DNA of 64,000 nt from Streptosporangiaceae bacterium (GCA_025964695.1 JAOPYK010000155.1:59785-123784); one strand, 5' to 3'; shown: positions 16,097 through 23,697, counted from the stretch's first letter. Numbers and translations are program-made. The notes: generated by a model not told the origin, from the sequence alone.

Positions 16097-16674
16097 TCCG
16101 CCGGATCGGGGTCATCGTCGTCGGTACCGCGCTGCTGGCCGCGGCGATGTGGCTGAAGCAGATCGAGCCGCAGGCACACAGCCATGACACCCAGCCGTTG
16201 CGGAACTCCGGCCGGATCGGCCAGTCAATCTCCAACAGCGCCTTCTCCCTCCGGGTCGATGGGGTGGAGCTCGCCCGTTCCCTCAAGGCGAGCGGCGCGT
16301 CGGCCGGTCGGGCGAACGTCACCACCGACGGTGTCTTCGTCATCGTCCATATCCAGGCCAAGGCCGCCCAGAAGCCGTACCAGATGGACCATGTCCGGCT
16401 GGAGAGCGGCGAATACACCTTCACCGACAACGGCCGCAGCTACTCCCTCAGCACGGCCGACGGGACCTACGAGCCGATGATCTGGCGCAAGGCCGTGGCG
16501 GGTTTCGAGATTCCCAGGAACCGCCTCGCCGGAGCACGGCTGGTGGTCGGTCAGGGCGGGCTGCTCACCCAGCTCAGCGCCGAGACCGCGGTGGATCTCC
16601 TCATCACTCCGGGCAAAGCCGCTGACATGATCGCGCACGCGGTGGACGGTTACGATCCCGGCAGCACGGGATGA
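16093..16674 (+). CDS. single-pass membrane protein, second of three ESX-linked genes
   Basis: The ATG at 16093 overlaps the upstream stop (ATGA) and gives 193 residues; the track hides it inside an 844-residue shadow frame. The N-terminus IRRIGVIVVGTALLAAAMWL is a signal anchor. The exported part looks beta-rich and contains a segment typical of DUF4352-like modules (GVFVIVHIQAKAAQKP). It shares topology with its two neighbours, and all three are translationally coupled, suggesting a multi-subunit extracytoplasmic complex associated with the ESX system. That role is inferred. Confidence 0.75.
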   Translation: MIRRIGVIVVGTALLAAAMWLKQIEPQAHSHDTQPLRNSGRIGQSISNSAFSLRVDGVELARSLKASGASAGRANVTTDGVFVIVHIQAKAAQKPYQMDHVRLESGEYTFTDNGRSYSLSTADGTYEPMIWRKAVAGFEIPRNRLAGARLVVGQGGLLTQLSAETAVDLLITPGKAADMIAHAVDGYDPGSTG

Positions 16675-17636
16675 CCGGCCGCCACCCGCCGCACGGCGGC
16701 CACCAGGGCAGCGGGCCCCCGCCCGGGCCGTACGGGCCGTACCATCGACCGCCGGGGCCGTACGGCCCGCCGCAGAACCCCTATCCCCCGGGGCACCGCC
16801 CATCGGGACCCTCCTCGCTGCCTCCCCCCGGACCGCCCCCCGGGCTGCCGCCGCCCATGCCCGCGCCGGCGCCTGCGCCGCCCGCGCCACCGCGGCCCGG
16901 TCGGTACGGTCCGCCGGGTCCGCAGGCCCCGCAGGGCCCGTACGGGCCGCCCGCGCCCGCCCGGCAGCCGTACGGCCGGCCGGGCGCGGAACCGCCACCT
17001 CCGTGGGAGCGGCAGCTGGATCAGCCGCCCCGGGAACAGGAGCCGCAGCCGGCCGGCCCGCCCGCCGGCGAGCCACCGGACACGGGACAGGCGGCACCCG
17101 GCGAACGCCGCCGGCGGCTGAGCCCCGCGGCACGCCGCCTGGTCGAGGCCGGCGCCCTGCTGATACTGCTGCCGGTCACGCTCGGGCTGCACTGGTACGA
17201 CGACGACCACACGCTGGGACATCAGCTACGCCGCGACGAACACGTCACCACGGTGGCGCGCGGTGCCTCGGCCACGCTGGGGCACGCGACCTGGCGGATG
17301 ATCGGGAGACAGCAGGGCGGCACCGGGCGCCTGCGGAGCACGACTCCGGGCGCCGAGATGCTGGTGCTGACGCTGGAGATGCGCCCGCTCGACGCACAGG
17401 GGGTCAAGGACGCCTCGGGGAGCGGGCTGGCCTACCGGATCCGGGACCGGGAGGGCCACGTGTGGACCGGCGCGGCAGAGGTGCCCGAGGGCCTGAGTGC
17501 GGGGCGGCCCGTTCAGGTCAAGGTGTCGGCCATCGTGCCCACCGAGAAGGTCACCTCGGTAGTGCTCGAGCTGCTTCCCACGACGGTTGAGGTGAAGCCG
17601 GGGATGACTGTTCCGGTGCTGCGCTTCGCCCACTGA
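16671..17636 (+). CDS. Pro-rich membrane protein with C-terminal exported domain
   Basis: The protein (321 residues) begins with about 130 residues of Pro/Gly/Tyr-rich cytoplasmic sequence (repeated YGP and PPGP motifs). One membrane helix follows at about residues 158-176 (RLVEAGALLILLPVTLGL). The beta-rich exported domain (EMLVLTLEMRPLDAQG ... VTSVVLELLPTTVEV) resembles the two upstream proteins. The start overlaps the previous stop by 4 bp. Its last 86 bp overlap the convergent membrane-protein gene. Long Pro-rich cytoplasmic tails in actinobacteria often bind cytoskeletal or signalling partners; here the partner is unknown. Confidence 0.75.
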   Translation: MTGRHPPHGGHQGSGPPPGPYGPYHRPPGPYGPPQNPYPPGHRPSGPSSLPPPGPPPGLPPPMPAPAPAPPAPPRPGRYGPPGPQAPQGPYGPPAPARQPYGRPGAEPPPPWERQLDQPPREQEPQPAGPPAGEPPDTGQAAPGERRRRLSPAARRLVEAGALLILLPVTLGLHWYDDDHTLGHQLRRDEHVTTVARGASATLGHATWRMIGRQQGGTGRLRSTTPGAEMLVLTLEMRPLDAQGVKDASGSGLAYRIRDREGHVWTGAAEVPEGLSAGRPVQVKVSAIVPTEKVTSVVLELLPTTVEVKPGMTVPVLRFAH

Positions 17637-18834
17637 CCCGTGCCACCACCAGGTTGAACGCGGCGGCGAGCAGGCAGATCCGCAGCATCTGGAAGACCAG
17701 CCCCGTCCCGAACTCGACGAAGTTCAGCCGGGTGCTCCACCAGGCGATCGGATGCGGGCCGATCAGGTAGTAGACCCCGCGGCGGGTGAGGTCCTCCGCC
17801 ACGTCGAGCCCCACGAACAGTGCGCAGAAGGTCCCGAACAGCACCAGCCCGGCGCGCTTGACCAGCCGCATGCCGAACCAGGTGGGCAGCCACTTCTCGC
17901 GGAGCTCCCGGGTCATCACCTCGTGCGGAGTGTGCTCGCGGTCGATGCCGCTGGCCCGGACCAGTCCGCGTGCGGCCCGGCCCTCGCCGAAGGCGGCATG
18001 CTCATCGGCCGCGTCCACACCGAGGATCACGCCGGCGATCACCAGCCAGACCAGAGAGCCCAGCACCGCGTCCTTGAACAGCGGCCAGTAGTGCAGAGCG
18101 GGCCCCAGGCTTCCGCCGATCCAGCCCCAGAACTCCCTGCCGACGATCCAGTCGCTGGCCTTCCCGCGCAGCACGTCGATCGTGAAGACGCCGTACAGGG
18201 TCCAGTTCACCTCCAGCAGGGCGTTGAGCAGGCTGCCGGACCGGGGCACCCGGGGCTGGAGATACCGCTCGCAGATGAACTTGGCGATGAAGAAGACGAC
18301 GGTCAGCCCGATGGCGATGTAGAGATGCTGCTGCAGGTCGATGAGCATCCGCTGGCCCCTGAGCTGCCCTTCGAGCCCGCCCTCGGCGAAGCCCCGTCCT
18401 TCCGCGGCGTCGACGAAGGCGCGGGCGTCCCGGGAGTACCACCCCCATGCCAGGTAGAAGATCATGAAGGGCAGCAGGGCCCGGCCCAGCGCGTCGTAGA
18501 CCCTCTCGTCCTCGGCCACCGACCAGGAGGCCAGCGCGCCGCCTTCGTCGCGCGCCTTGATGGCCGACAGACCGTCGCGGACGCTGTGCATCATCGCCAG
18601 GGAGACGCCCAGCGACACCATGACGAGCAGGCTGAGCGTAGCGACCGGAATCGCGCTGTTGTGCAGACCTAGCTTGTAACCGCCCCACATGATCACGAAG
18701 CGCAGCAACTGGCCCAGGGTGTACCACAGCGTGAGGGGCACGGCGAAACGCGCGGTCAGCTTGAGGGTCGCCCACGGGAGAGTGAGCGGCGACAGCGACA
18801 TTCCGGGCATCGAGGAGATGGTATCGGGATTCAC
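17551..18834 (-). CDS. multipass membrane protein of unknown function
   Basis: This 427-residue protein has about seven or eight hydrophobic segments (for example LWYTLGQLLRFVIMWGGY, ATLSLLVMVSLGVSLAMM, LYIAIGLTVVFFIAKFI, LVWLVIAGVILGV and LVLFGTFCALFVGL) with charged loops between them. No transporter or enzyme motif was recognised. Start is GTG. The 3' end overlaps the 3' end of the convergent gene by 86 bp, so the two transcripts are antisense there. It lies at the edge of the ESX locus and may or may not belong to it. Confidence 0.75.
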   Translation of the reverse strand: MNPDTISSMPGMSLSPLTLPWATLKLTARFAVPLTLWYTLGQLLRFVIMWGGYKLGLHNSAIPVATLSLLVMVSLGVSLAMMHSVRDGLSAIKARDEGGALASWSVAEDERVYDALGRALLPFMIFYLAWGWYSRDARAFVDAAEGRGFAEGGLEGQLRGQRMLIDLQQHLYIAIGLTVVFFIAKFICERYLQPRVPRSGSLLNALLEVNWTLYGVFTIDVLRGKASDWIVGREFWGWIGGSLGPALHYWPLFKDAVLGSLVWLVIAGVILGVDAADEHAAFGEGRAARGLVRASGIDREHTPHEVMTRELREKWLPTWFGMRLVKRAGLVLFGTFCALFVGLDVAEDLTRRGVYYLIGPHPIAWWSTRLNFVEFGTGLVFQMLRICLLAAAFNLVVARVSGRSAAPEQSSPASPQPSWEAARALPR

Positions 18835-18888
18835 CCGATCACTTTCCAGATCACCGGTATCCCCAGGGGGACGCGAGAGCCCAACGTG

Positions 18889-18923
18889 AGAGCCCGCCCG
18901 CGGACGTTCCGCGGGCGGGCTCT
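18889..18923 (-). terminator. strong hairpin terminator of the sulfur operon
   Basis: AGAGCCCGCCCGCGGA and its perfect complement form a 16-bp stem around a 3-nt loop, 14 bp past the DUF1416 stop. There is no T-run, which is common for actinobacterial terminators. It separates this operon from the membrane-protein gene transcribed in the same direction. Confidence 0.7.
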
Positions 18924-18936
18924 GGGGTGTCTCAGG

Positions 18937-19245
18937 TCAGATCGAGACCTCGAGGGCGGCGACCTCACCGAGTGCGGCGGTCACCGTGTGGTCGACGCTC
19001 ACCCCACCGGCGGCGAGCACGCGGATGGTCCAGTCGCCGGGAGCGGCGAAGAACCGGAAGATACCCTCGTCACCGGTCACGACCTCGCCGGTGAACTCAC
19101 CGGTCGAGTCGAGTAGGCGGGCATAGGCGCTGGACACCGGGTTACCGTCACGAGTGACGGTGCCCTGGATGACAGCCTCGTTGGCCAGGTCGACGGTCGC
19201 CGGGATGTGCGCCGTCTGCGCGGGCGCTGCGCAGCCCTGAGTCAT
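18937..19245 (-). CDS. sseC: DUF1416 protein (SseC-like) of the thiosulfate sulfurtransferase operon
   Basis: The track ORF extends to 19416, but ATG 19245 (MTQGCAAPAQTAHIPATVDL) gives 102 residues, the usual DUF1416 length. The body (GTVTRDGNPVSSAYARLLD ... FRFFAAPGDWTIRVLA) looks like a carboxypeptidase-regulatory-like beta-sandwich. In mycobacteria the homologous sseC follows cysA (rhodanese), exactly as here, with a 56-bp gap. The biochemical role is unproven; it is thought to accompany sulfur transfer. The single Cys near the N-terminus (GCAAP) is conserved in my recollection of the family. Confidence 0.85.
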   Translation of the reverse strand: MTQGCAAPAQTAHIPATVDLANEAVIQGTVTRDGNPVSSAYARLLDSTGEFTGEVVTGDEGIFRFFAAPGDWTIRVLAAGGVSVDHTVTAALGEVAALEVSI

Positions 19246-19301
19246 GTGGTGCTCTCCAATCTCCGTGGACGGCGGACAGATCCGCCGGCGGGCGGTGTTC
19301 G

Positions 19302-20141
19302 TTACTTCGCGGCGCCGAGCTCGATCGGGACCCCGACGAGCGAGCCGTACTCCGTCCAGGAGCCGTCGTAGTTCTTCACGTCCGGCAGGTCGAGCAGCTC
19401 GCGGAGCGCGAACCACGTGTGTGACGAACGCTCACCGATGCGGCAGTAGGCGATGATCGGCTTGCTCAGGTCGACGCCGGCCTCGGTGTAGATCTCCCGA
19501 AGCTCGTCGTCGGACCTGAAGGTGCCATCGTCGTTGGCGGCCTTGGACCAGGGGATGTTGCGCGCGGTCGGCACGTGACCGGCGCGCTGCGCCTGCTCCT
19601 GTGGAAGGTGCGCCGGGGCGAGCAGCTTGCCGCTGAACTCGTCCGGCGAGCGCACGTCGATGAGGCCCTTGGTGCCGATGGCCTCGACGGTCTCGTCACG
19701 GAAGGCACGGATGGCCTGGTCCTGGTCCTGGGCCTTGTAGTCCGTGGTGGGACGGGTCGGGACGTCGGTCACCAGCTCGCGGGAGTCCAGCTCCCACTTC
19801 TTGCGGCCACCGTCGAGAAGCTTGACGTTGCCGTGGCCGTACAGCTTGAAGTACCAGTAGGCGTAGGCCGCGAACCAGTTGTTGTTGCCGCCGTAGAGGA
19901 TCACCAGGTCGTCGTTGGCGATGCCCTTGCTGGAGAGCAGCTGCTCGAAACCGGTCTTGTCCACGAAGTCGCGGCGGACCGGGTCCTGCAGCTCGGTCTT
20001 CCAGTCGATCTTCACGGCGCCACGGATGTGGCCCTTGTCGTAGGCGGAGACGTCTTCGTCGACCTCGACGAGAACGAGACCCGGGTCATCGAGGTGTTCC
20101 TCGACCCATGCGGATTCCACCAGAACGTCGGAACGGCTCAT
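19302..20141 (-). CDS. cysA: thiosulfate sulfurtransferase (rhodanese)
   Basis: The protein (279 residues) has two rhodanese domains. The N-terminal one is inactive and contains DKGHIRGAVKIDW. The C-terminal one carries the active-site loop with Cys233 in AYCRIGERS. It transfers sulfane sulfur from thiosulfate to a thiophilic acceptor such as cyanide or a thiol. It matches the actinobacterial CysA2/CysA3/SseA type, which is unrelated to the sulfate-transport ATPase of the same name. The ATG overlaps the DUF4395 stop by 4 bp. The operon is preceded by a cysteine-responsive leader, which fits a role in sulfur supply. Confidence 0.93.
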   Translation of the reverse strand: MSRSDVLVESAWVEEHLDDPGLVLVEVDEDVSAYDKGHIRGAVKIDWKTELQDPVRRDFVDKTGFEQLLSSKGIANDDLVILYGGNNNWFAAYAYWYFKLYGHGNVKLLDGGRKKWELDSRELVTDVPTRPTTDYKAQDQDQAIRAFRDETVEAIGTKGLIDVRSPDEFSGKLLAPAHLPQEQAQRAGHVPTARNIPWSKAANDDGTFRSDDELREIYTEAGVDLSKPIIAYCRIGERSSHTWFALRELLDLPDVKNYDGSWTEYGSLVGVPIELGAAK

Positions 20142-20611
20142 GCGGGAACCTCCCTGTCGGAGTTTGCTTTGGACTTGTCCGGGGGGCGGAGCCCCCCGAG
20201 TAGACGCTGGATCAGCAGATACATTTCACAACCGAGGCAGAATCCGAACGCGGCGTTCAGGAATGCGGCTCCCAGTGCGAAAGCGGTGGCGAGGATACCG
20301 AGCCAGGTGATTCCCCAACTGTTCCCGAATGCGTACCCGACCACTCCCACCAGGGCGAACGCTAGGCCCACCCCCTGGGCGAACCGGGGCGGCCCCTCAG
20401 CTTCGAGTTCCTGGGGCGGACCGATGCGGGGCCGTACGAACGTCTTGAAGACCAGTCCGTACGGTGCGTAGCGCAGCCCGAGAATGGTGCCGAGGGCGAA
20501 GACCACGGCCTGAGCGGCGAGCAACACCCAGCTTCCCGTCACGAGGACCACGATGAGGACGGCCGTGGTCAGGGCCGCACCGAAGCGCTGCCCTCGAGGA
20601 TCGACCTGCAT
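20138..20611 (-). CDS. DUF4395 membrane protein
   Basis: The track ORF starts at 20689, but ATG 20611 (MQVDPRGQRFGAALTTAVLI) has GGAG seven bases upstream and gives 157 residues. Four hydrophobic segments are visible. The pattern FVRPRIGPPQELE, then FLNAAFGFCLGCEMYLLIQRL near the C-terminus, is characteristic of DUF4395, which typically accompanies rhodanese and thioredoxin genes. The C-x-x-C in FCLGCEM may carry persulfide or redox chemistry in the membrane. It is the first gene of the operon after the leader peptide. Confidence 0.88.
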   Translation of the reverse strand: MQVDPRGQRFGAALTTAVLIVVLVTGSWVLLAAQAVVFALGTILGLRYAPYGLVFKTFVRPRIGPPQELEAEGPPRFAQGVGLAFALVGVVGYAFGNSWGITWLGILATAFALGAAFLNAAFGFCLGCEMYLLIQRLLGGLRPPDKSKANSDREVPA

Positions 20612-20648
20612 GGTGGGAGCTCCTGAATCGGAGAGCAGAGTGCGTGCG

Positions 20649-20700
20649 AGCCGAGAAGGCTCGGGGTTGTGGGGGCGTGGCCTCCACAAGCGGTCAGAGA
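20649..20700 (-). promoter_or_regulatory. candidate attenuator hairpins between leader peptide and DUF4395
   Basis: Two hairpins can form in the transcript between the leader stop and the DUF4395 ribosome binding site: TTGTGG with CCACAA, and GAGCC with GGCTC. They could be alternative structures masking translation. They are short and GC-rich, so chance pairing is possible. Confidence 0.35.
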
Positions 20701-20713
20701 AGGGCTCGTTGCC

Positions 20714-20800
20714 TCAGGCCACGCGACAGAGCGCGGTGGAGACGCGGCAGAAGTCGACCGCGCGACGCTTCGTCAGAAGCTGCTCTGTCCAGTAACGCAC
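20714..20800 (-). CDS. leaderless Cys-containing leader peptide of the sulfur operon
   Basis: A 28-residue ORF (MRYWTEQLLTKRRAVDFCRVSTALCRVA in total, GTG start) is too short for the ORF track. Its C-terminal part, RAVDFCRVSTALCRVA, matches the pattern of the Cys-rich leader peptides described ahead of sulfur genes in mycobacteria and Streptomyces (Ms5788A type). A TAGCAT -10 element ends 8 nt upstream of the GTG and there is no ribosome binding site, so translation should be leaderless. Ribosome stalling at the two Cys codons when cysteine is scarce would alter folding of the ~100-nt spacer and switch on DUF4395-rhodanese-DUF1416. The attenuation model follows from published work on the family; applying it here is inference. 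Confidence 0.75.
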   Translation of the reverse strand: MRYWTEQLLTKRRAVDFCRVSTALCRVA

Positions 20801-20807
20801 GGACACG

Positions 20808-20836
20808 ATGCTAGGCGCGGACCGGGCCGTTGTCAC
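20808..20836 (-). promoter_or_regulatory. promoter of the leader peptide and sulfur operon
   Basis: Leftward reading gives GTGACA (20836-20831) and TAGCAT (20813-20808) with a 17-bp spacer, placing the transcript start at about 20800, on the leader GTG. The -35 half coincides with the left arm of an inverted repeat, so a regulator bound there would block or position RNA polymerase. Confidence 0.6.
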
Positions 20837-20864
20837 ATCTGTCTCGCCTTGCGAGACGGTGACA
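20831..20864. promoter_or_regulatory. operator-like palindrome over the -35 element
   Basis: TGTCAC ... GTCTCGCCTTGCGAGAC ... GTGACA forms nested inverted repeats: a 7-bp inner stem with a 3-nt loop and 6-bp outer arms. It overlaps the -35 of the sulfur operon promoter and lies 73 bp past the thioredoxin gene. It may be an operator, the thioredoxin terminator, or both. Confidence 0.5.
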
Positions 20865-20936
20865 ACTATCTCCACGCAGGTCAGCGGGTTTCTTTCCACC
20901 GTGGGGGCCGGTTGGACCGGTCCGAAACCCGGACCG

Positions 20937-21407
20937 TCAGGGGATCGCATGGCCCAGCGCCGCTATCACGTCGGCCTTGCGCGGCTGGCCGATGGCCTTG
21001 CGCACTACCCGGCCGGTGCCGTCCAGGACCAGCACCGTGGGGGTGCGGACGATGCCCAGCCGGCGGACCAGATCGAGGTGGGTCTCGGCGTCGATCTCCA
21101 CGTGGGCCACTCCGTCGACCATGTCGGTGACCTCGCCGAGGATCCGCTTGGTCGCCCTGCAGGGAGCACAGAAGGCGGTGGAGAACTGCACGAGCGTGGC
21201 CCGGGGGCCGAGCTCGACTCCCAGCTCGGCGCCGTCCAGGGCCGCTTCGCCCCCGGCCGCGGACGCACCGCCTTCTTGCCCCCGCATCATGCCGTCTCCC
21301 GCCGTGTCCGCTGAGACCGGGCGCAGCACACCGTCCCGGCGCCGCCTCACCAGGCCGAACACCGTTGCAACGAGCAGCACCACGGCTGCGACGACCACAC
21401 CGACCAT
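20937..21407 (-). CDS. membrane-anchored thioredoxin-like protein
   Basis: A 156-residue protein with one N-terminal membrane helix (VGVVVAAVVLLVATVFGLV) and a thioredoxin domain facing outward, or inward after the basic RRRR stretch. The active site is FSTAFCAPCRATK (C-x-x-C), and the cis-Pro loop is IVRTPTVLVLD. A Gly/Ala-rich linker of about 35 residues joins anchor and domain. It corresponds in position to thiX next to cysA2 in mycobacteria. It probably supplies reducing or disulphide-exchange capacity for sulfur transfer with DUF4395 and the rhodanese. Confidence 0.85.
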   Translation of the reverse strand: MVGVVVAAVVLLVATVFGLVRRRRDGVLRPVSADTAGDGMMRGQEGGASAAGGEAALDGAELGVELGPRATLVQFSTAFCAPCRATKRILGEVTDMVDGVAHVEIDAETHLDLVRRLGIVRTPTVLVLDGTGRVVRKAIGQPRKADVIAALGHAIP

Positions 21408-21452
21408 GTCCGTCCCAACCTACGGGACCGCCCGGTGATTCCCGCGCGGCCG

Positions 21453-22238
21453 CTACGCGCCGACCGGGACCTTGACGAGGGTGCGGCCGTCGACGGTGTC
21501 CACCTCGAACGACTTGAGCTGGTGGCGCGGGATCATCGTGGAGCCGTAGAAGTCCCCGTATCCCTCGGCCTCGATCCGCCAACCGGCCGCGACGTCGCGG
21601 TGCCCGTTCTTGGCCACGGCGTACAGATGGCAGCGGGTCCCCGGCGGAGCGCCCTCGATCCGTACCGTCAGCGCGGTGCCCCATTCCTTGGTGGCCAGCC
21701 CGATCCGGGCCCGTACGTGGGTGCGTGGATCGGTCCAAGTGACCTGGTCTGCGGCGGGCACGGCGGTCGGCTGCGGCGCGGCGGAGGTGGCGGGCGGGGC
21801 GGCGACGCCGCGGGAAGGACCATCGCCACCGCCGATCAGGAGGCCGCCGAGGAGCATCCCGGCCATCAGCACGACCGCCGCGGCGACGGCGAACGTCGGC
21901 CAGCGCCGCCGGCGCGCCCGTCGTGTGCGCAGCTCGACCAGCTCCTGTTCGGCCCGCTCCGCCTGGTCCCGTTCGGATCGGCGCTGGGTCGCGGCCTTGA
22001 CGAGCAGGGAGTCGAGCAGTTCCACCGGCGGTCCCGCGACGTGCTCTATCTGAGGTTCACTGACCCGGCCGAGCAGCGCGGGGAGCCCGGCGAGCCCGGC
22101 CAGCTCGTCGCGACAGCTCGGGCACATGCTCAGATGAGCGTCGACCTGGCTCCGCTCGGCCGGCTCGATCGCGCCGAGCACATAGACGCCCAGAGCCGCC
22201 CGCACCTGCGGGCAGGGACCCATGATGGACGAGTTCAC
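21453..22238 (-). CDS. zinc-binding anti-sigma factor (ZAS family), membrane-anchored
   Basis: The start is GTG 22238, overlapping the sigma-factor stop by 4 bp; the track frame extends too far upstream. The 261-residue product has an N-terminal anti-sigma domain with the zinc motif H-x3-C-x2-C in HLSMCPSCRDEL. A membrane helix follows at about residue 115 (FAVAAAVVLMAGMLLGGLLIG). The exported beta domain (VRARIGLATKEWGTALTVRI ... GDFYGSTMIP) resembles that of RslA/RskA-type anti-sigma factors. It would hold the upstream sigma factor at the membrane until a signal releases it. Overlap ensures equal expression. Confidence 0.9.
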   Translation of the reverse strand: MNSSIMGPCPQVRAALGVYVLGAIEPAERSQVDAHLSMCPSCRDELAGLAGLPALLGRVSEPQIEHVAGPPVELLDSLLVKAATQRRSERDQAERAEQELVELRTRRARRRRWPTFAVAAAVVLMAGMLLGGLLIGGGDGPSRGVAAPPATSAAPQPTAVPAADQVTWTDPRTHVRARIGLATKEWGTALTVRIEGAPPGTRCHLYAVAKNGHRDVAAGWRIEAEGYGDFYGSTMIPRHQLKSFEVDTVDGRTLVKVPVGA

Positions 22239-22744
22239 GGCGCCAACCCCCGTTCCTCCAATGCCAGTTTGAGCGCCCGGAGCGCGTAGTAGGTCCTGGA
22301 CTTGACCGTGCCCGGCGGAATGCCGAGCATGGCCGCGGCCTCGGCCACCGAGCAGCCCCGGTAGTAGGTCTCGATGATCACCGCGCGGTGCTGGGGGCTG
22401 AGATCCGCCATGGCCTCGGCGACGGTCCACGACTCAAGAGCCCGGTCGATGTCGTCGGCGGCGGGCATCGCCGCCAGTGAGGAATCACCGGCTTCGGCGG
22501 GCCGTGCCTGGCGAGCCCGGTGCGCGTCGACGACCAGATTGCGGGCCACCGTGAACAGCCACGGCCGGACCGGGCGGCCGGTCAGCGCCTCCGGGTGCCG
22601 CCAGGCGCGCAGCAGCGTCTCCTGGACGATGTCCTCGGCCTGCTGGCGATCGCCCCCGGTCAGCCGGAGGGCGTAGCCGAGCAGCGGTCCACCGTGGTCG
22701 GTGTACATCGCGCGCAGTAGCTGCTCATCAGCGGTAGGCCCCAC
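22235..22744 (-). CDS. ECF RNA polymerase sigma factor
   Basis: Region 2 (QQAEDIVQETLLRAWRHP, then PWLFTVARNLVVDAHR) and region 4 (LSPQHRAVIIETYYRGCSV, then PPGTVKSRTYYALRALK) are clear, with no region 1 or 3, as in ECF factors. The track start (TTG 22792) overlaps a promoter-like sequence. GTG 22744 (GPTADEQLLRAMYTDHGG) is preferred and gives 169 residues. It sits 7 nt after a CGTGTC -10-like element, suggesting leaderless, self-activated expression. The coupled zinc anti-sigma gene follows. The stimulus cannot be read from sequence. Confidence 0.92.
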   Translation of the reverse strand: MGPTADEQLLRAMYTDHGGPLLGYALRLTGGDRQQAEDIVQETLLRAWRHPEALTGRPVRPWLFTVARNLVVDAHRARQARPAEAGDSSLAAMPAADDIDRALESWTVAEAMADLSPQHRAVIIETYYRGCSVAEAAAMLGIPPGTVKSRTYYALRALKLALEERGLAP

Positions 22745-22750
22745 ACTTAC

Positions 22751-22778
22751 GACACGTACGCCACCGCCCCGCGGTTCA
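22751..22778 (-). promoter_or_regulatory. candidate ECF-type autoregulated promoter
   Basis: TGAACC (22778-22773) and CGTGTC (22756-22751) are spaced by 16 bp, close to the GGAAC-N16/17-CGTC layout of ECF promoters. The predicted transcript start falls on GTG 22744 of the sigma factor. Positive autoregulation is typical for this class but not shown here. Confidence 0.45.
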
Positions 22779-22822
22779 CAAGCCTGCGTCAATTCGGGGT
22801 CGACGTCACTGACGGCGTGAAA

Positions 22823-23521
22823 TCAGGCTTTCGGCAGGTCGTTGAACTTCACGTTGTCCGCGGTGGCCGCGACCAGGAGGCCGTTCGGAGTGACCTCGAC
22901 CTTGCTGATCCGGGACCCGATCGGCAGGTTCTGCACCGGGACGGTGAAAGTCAGCCGCTGCTGCAGGATCGAGATCGGGATCGCGGCTCCCCCCGTCTGC
23001 ACGGAGTCCGGCGTGATCGCGATGCCCTGCCGGGTGGCCTTGACCGCGACGACCATGGTCACATCGGTGTTGAAGCCGAGGAAGGCGAAGGTCCCCCGGA
23101 GCCGGAGATCCTTCCCCTGGGCGGAGATCTCCTTGACGCCCTGCGGTGCTCGCTTCTTGATGACGTCGTAAGGGACGATCGCCGAGGCGGTGGCGGTACG
23201 GGCGGCCATGCGCGAGTTGTCGCCGTTCAGGACGTCCATCAGCGGTGCCTTCAGCCCGGAGAGCTGGATCTTCAGATCGCTGACCGTGATGTCCTGCTGG
23301 GTCCAGTTCCCGATGTTCACGTCGATCTGGTCGTACTGCCCGCCGATCGCCTGGGTGAGGAACGGAAAGCCGTGAATGTTCACCGTGGGCTTGCGGGGGA
23401 GGTTGTACTGGGCCGCGATCTGCTTGGCGATCTCGTTCTGGGCGACGCGGACGCCGATCCGGTCGGCCGCGATGACGCCTCCGACCAGAAGGATCACCAA
23501 TACGAGTAGTACCTTCCGCAT
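22823..23521 (-). CDS. DUF2993 (LmeA-like) exported phospholipid-binding protein
   Basis: ATG 23521 (MRKVLLVLVILLVGGVIAADR) has GGAGAG upstream and gives 232 residues with a signal anchor; the track start adds ten codons. The body has DUF2993 features: FPFLTQAIGGQYDQIDVNIGNW, then beta-rich stretches such as DVTMVVAVKATRQGI. DUF2993 proteins bind phospholipids in the cell envelope; mycobacterial LmeA aids mannan maturation. No neighbouring glycan genes are seen here, so the pathway is not assigned. Confidence 0.85.
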   Translation of the reverse strand: MRKVLLVLVILLVGGVIAADRIGVRVAQNEIAKQIAAQYNLPRKPTVNIHGFPFLTQAIGGQYDQIDVNIGNWTQQDITVSDLKIQLSGLKAPLMDVLNGDNSRMAARTATASAIVPYDVIKKRAPQGVKEISAQGKDLRLRGTFAFLGFNTDVTMVVAVKATRQGIAITPDSVQTGGAAIPISILQQRLTFTVPVQNLPIGSRISKVEVTPNGLLVAATADNVKFNDLPKA

Positions 23522-23697
23522 TTCTCTCCTCGGGCGCAGTGCCATCCAGGGGGCGACCCCCCGTACCGAGGGCGTCGGGCGGCCTTACATTAGCGATGGC
23601 GGCCCGTCGGGGCAGTCACTCCCCATGGTGAGATCCGGGAGAGGGGGTCATTCGAGAGGGCTATGGCGGCCGGTCGAGTGTGACCTCTGACACATGG

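Noticed and set aside
14140-16674. 844-residue plus-strand ORF
   Set aside because: Most of it is antisense to mycP and composed of Arg/Gly/His-rich shadow sequence. Only the last 193 residues (from ATG 16093) are a real gene.
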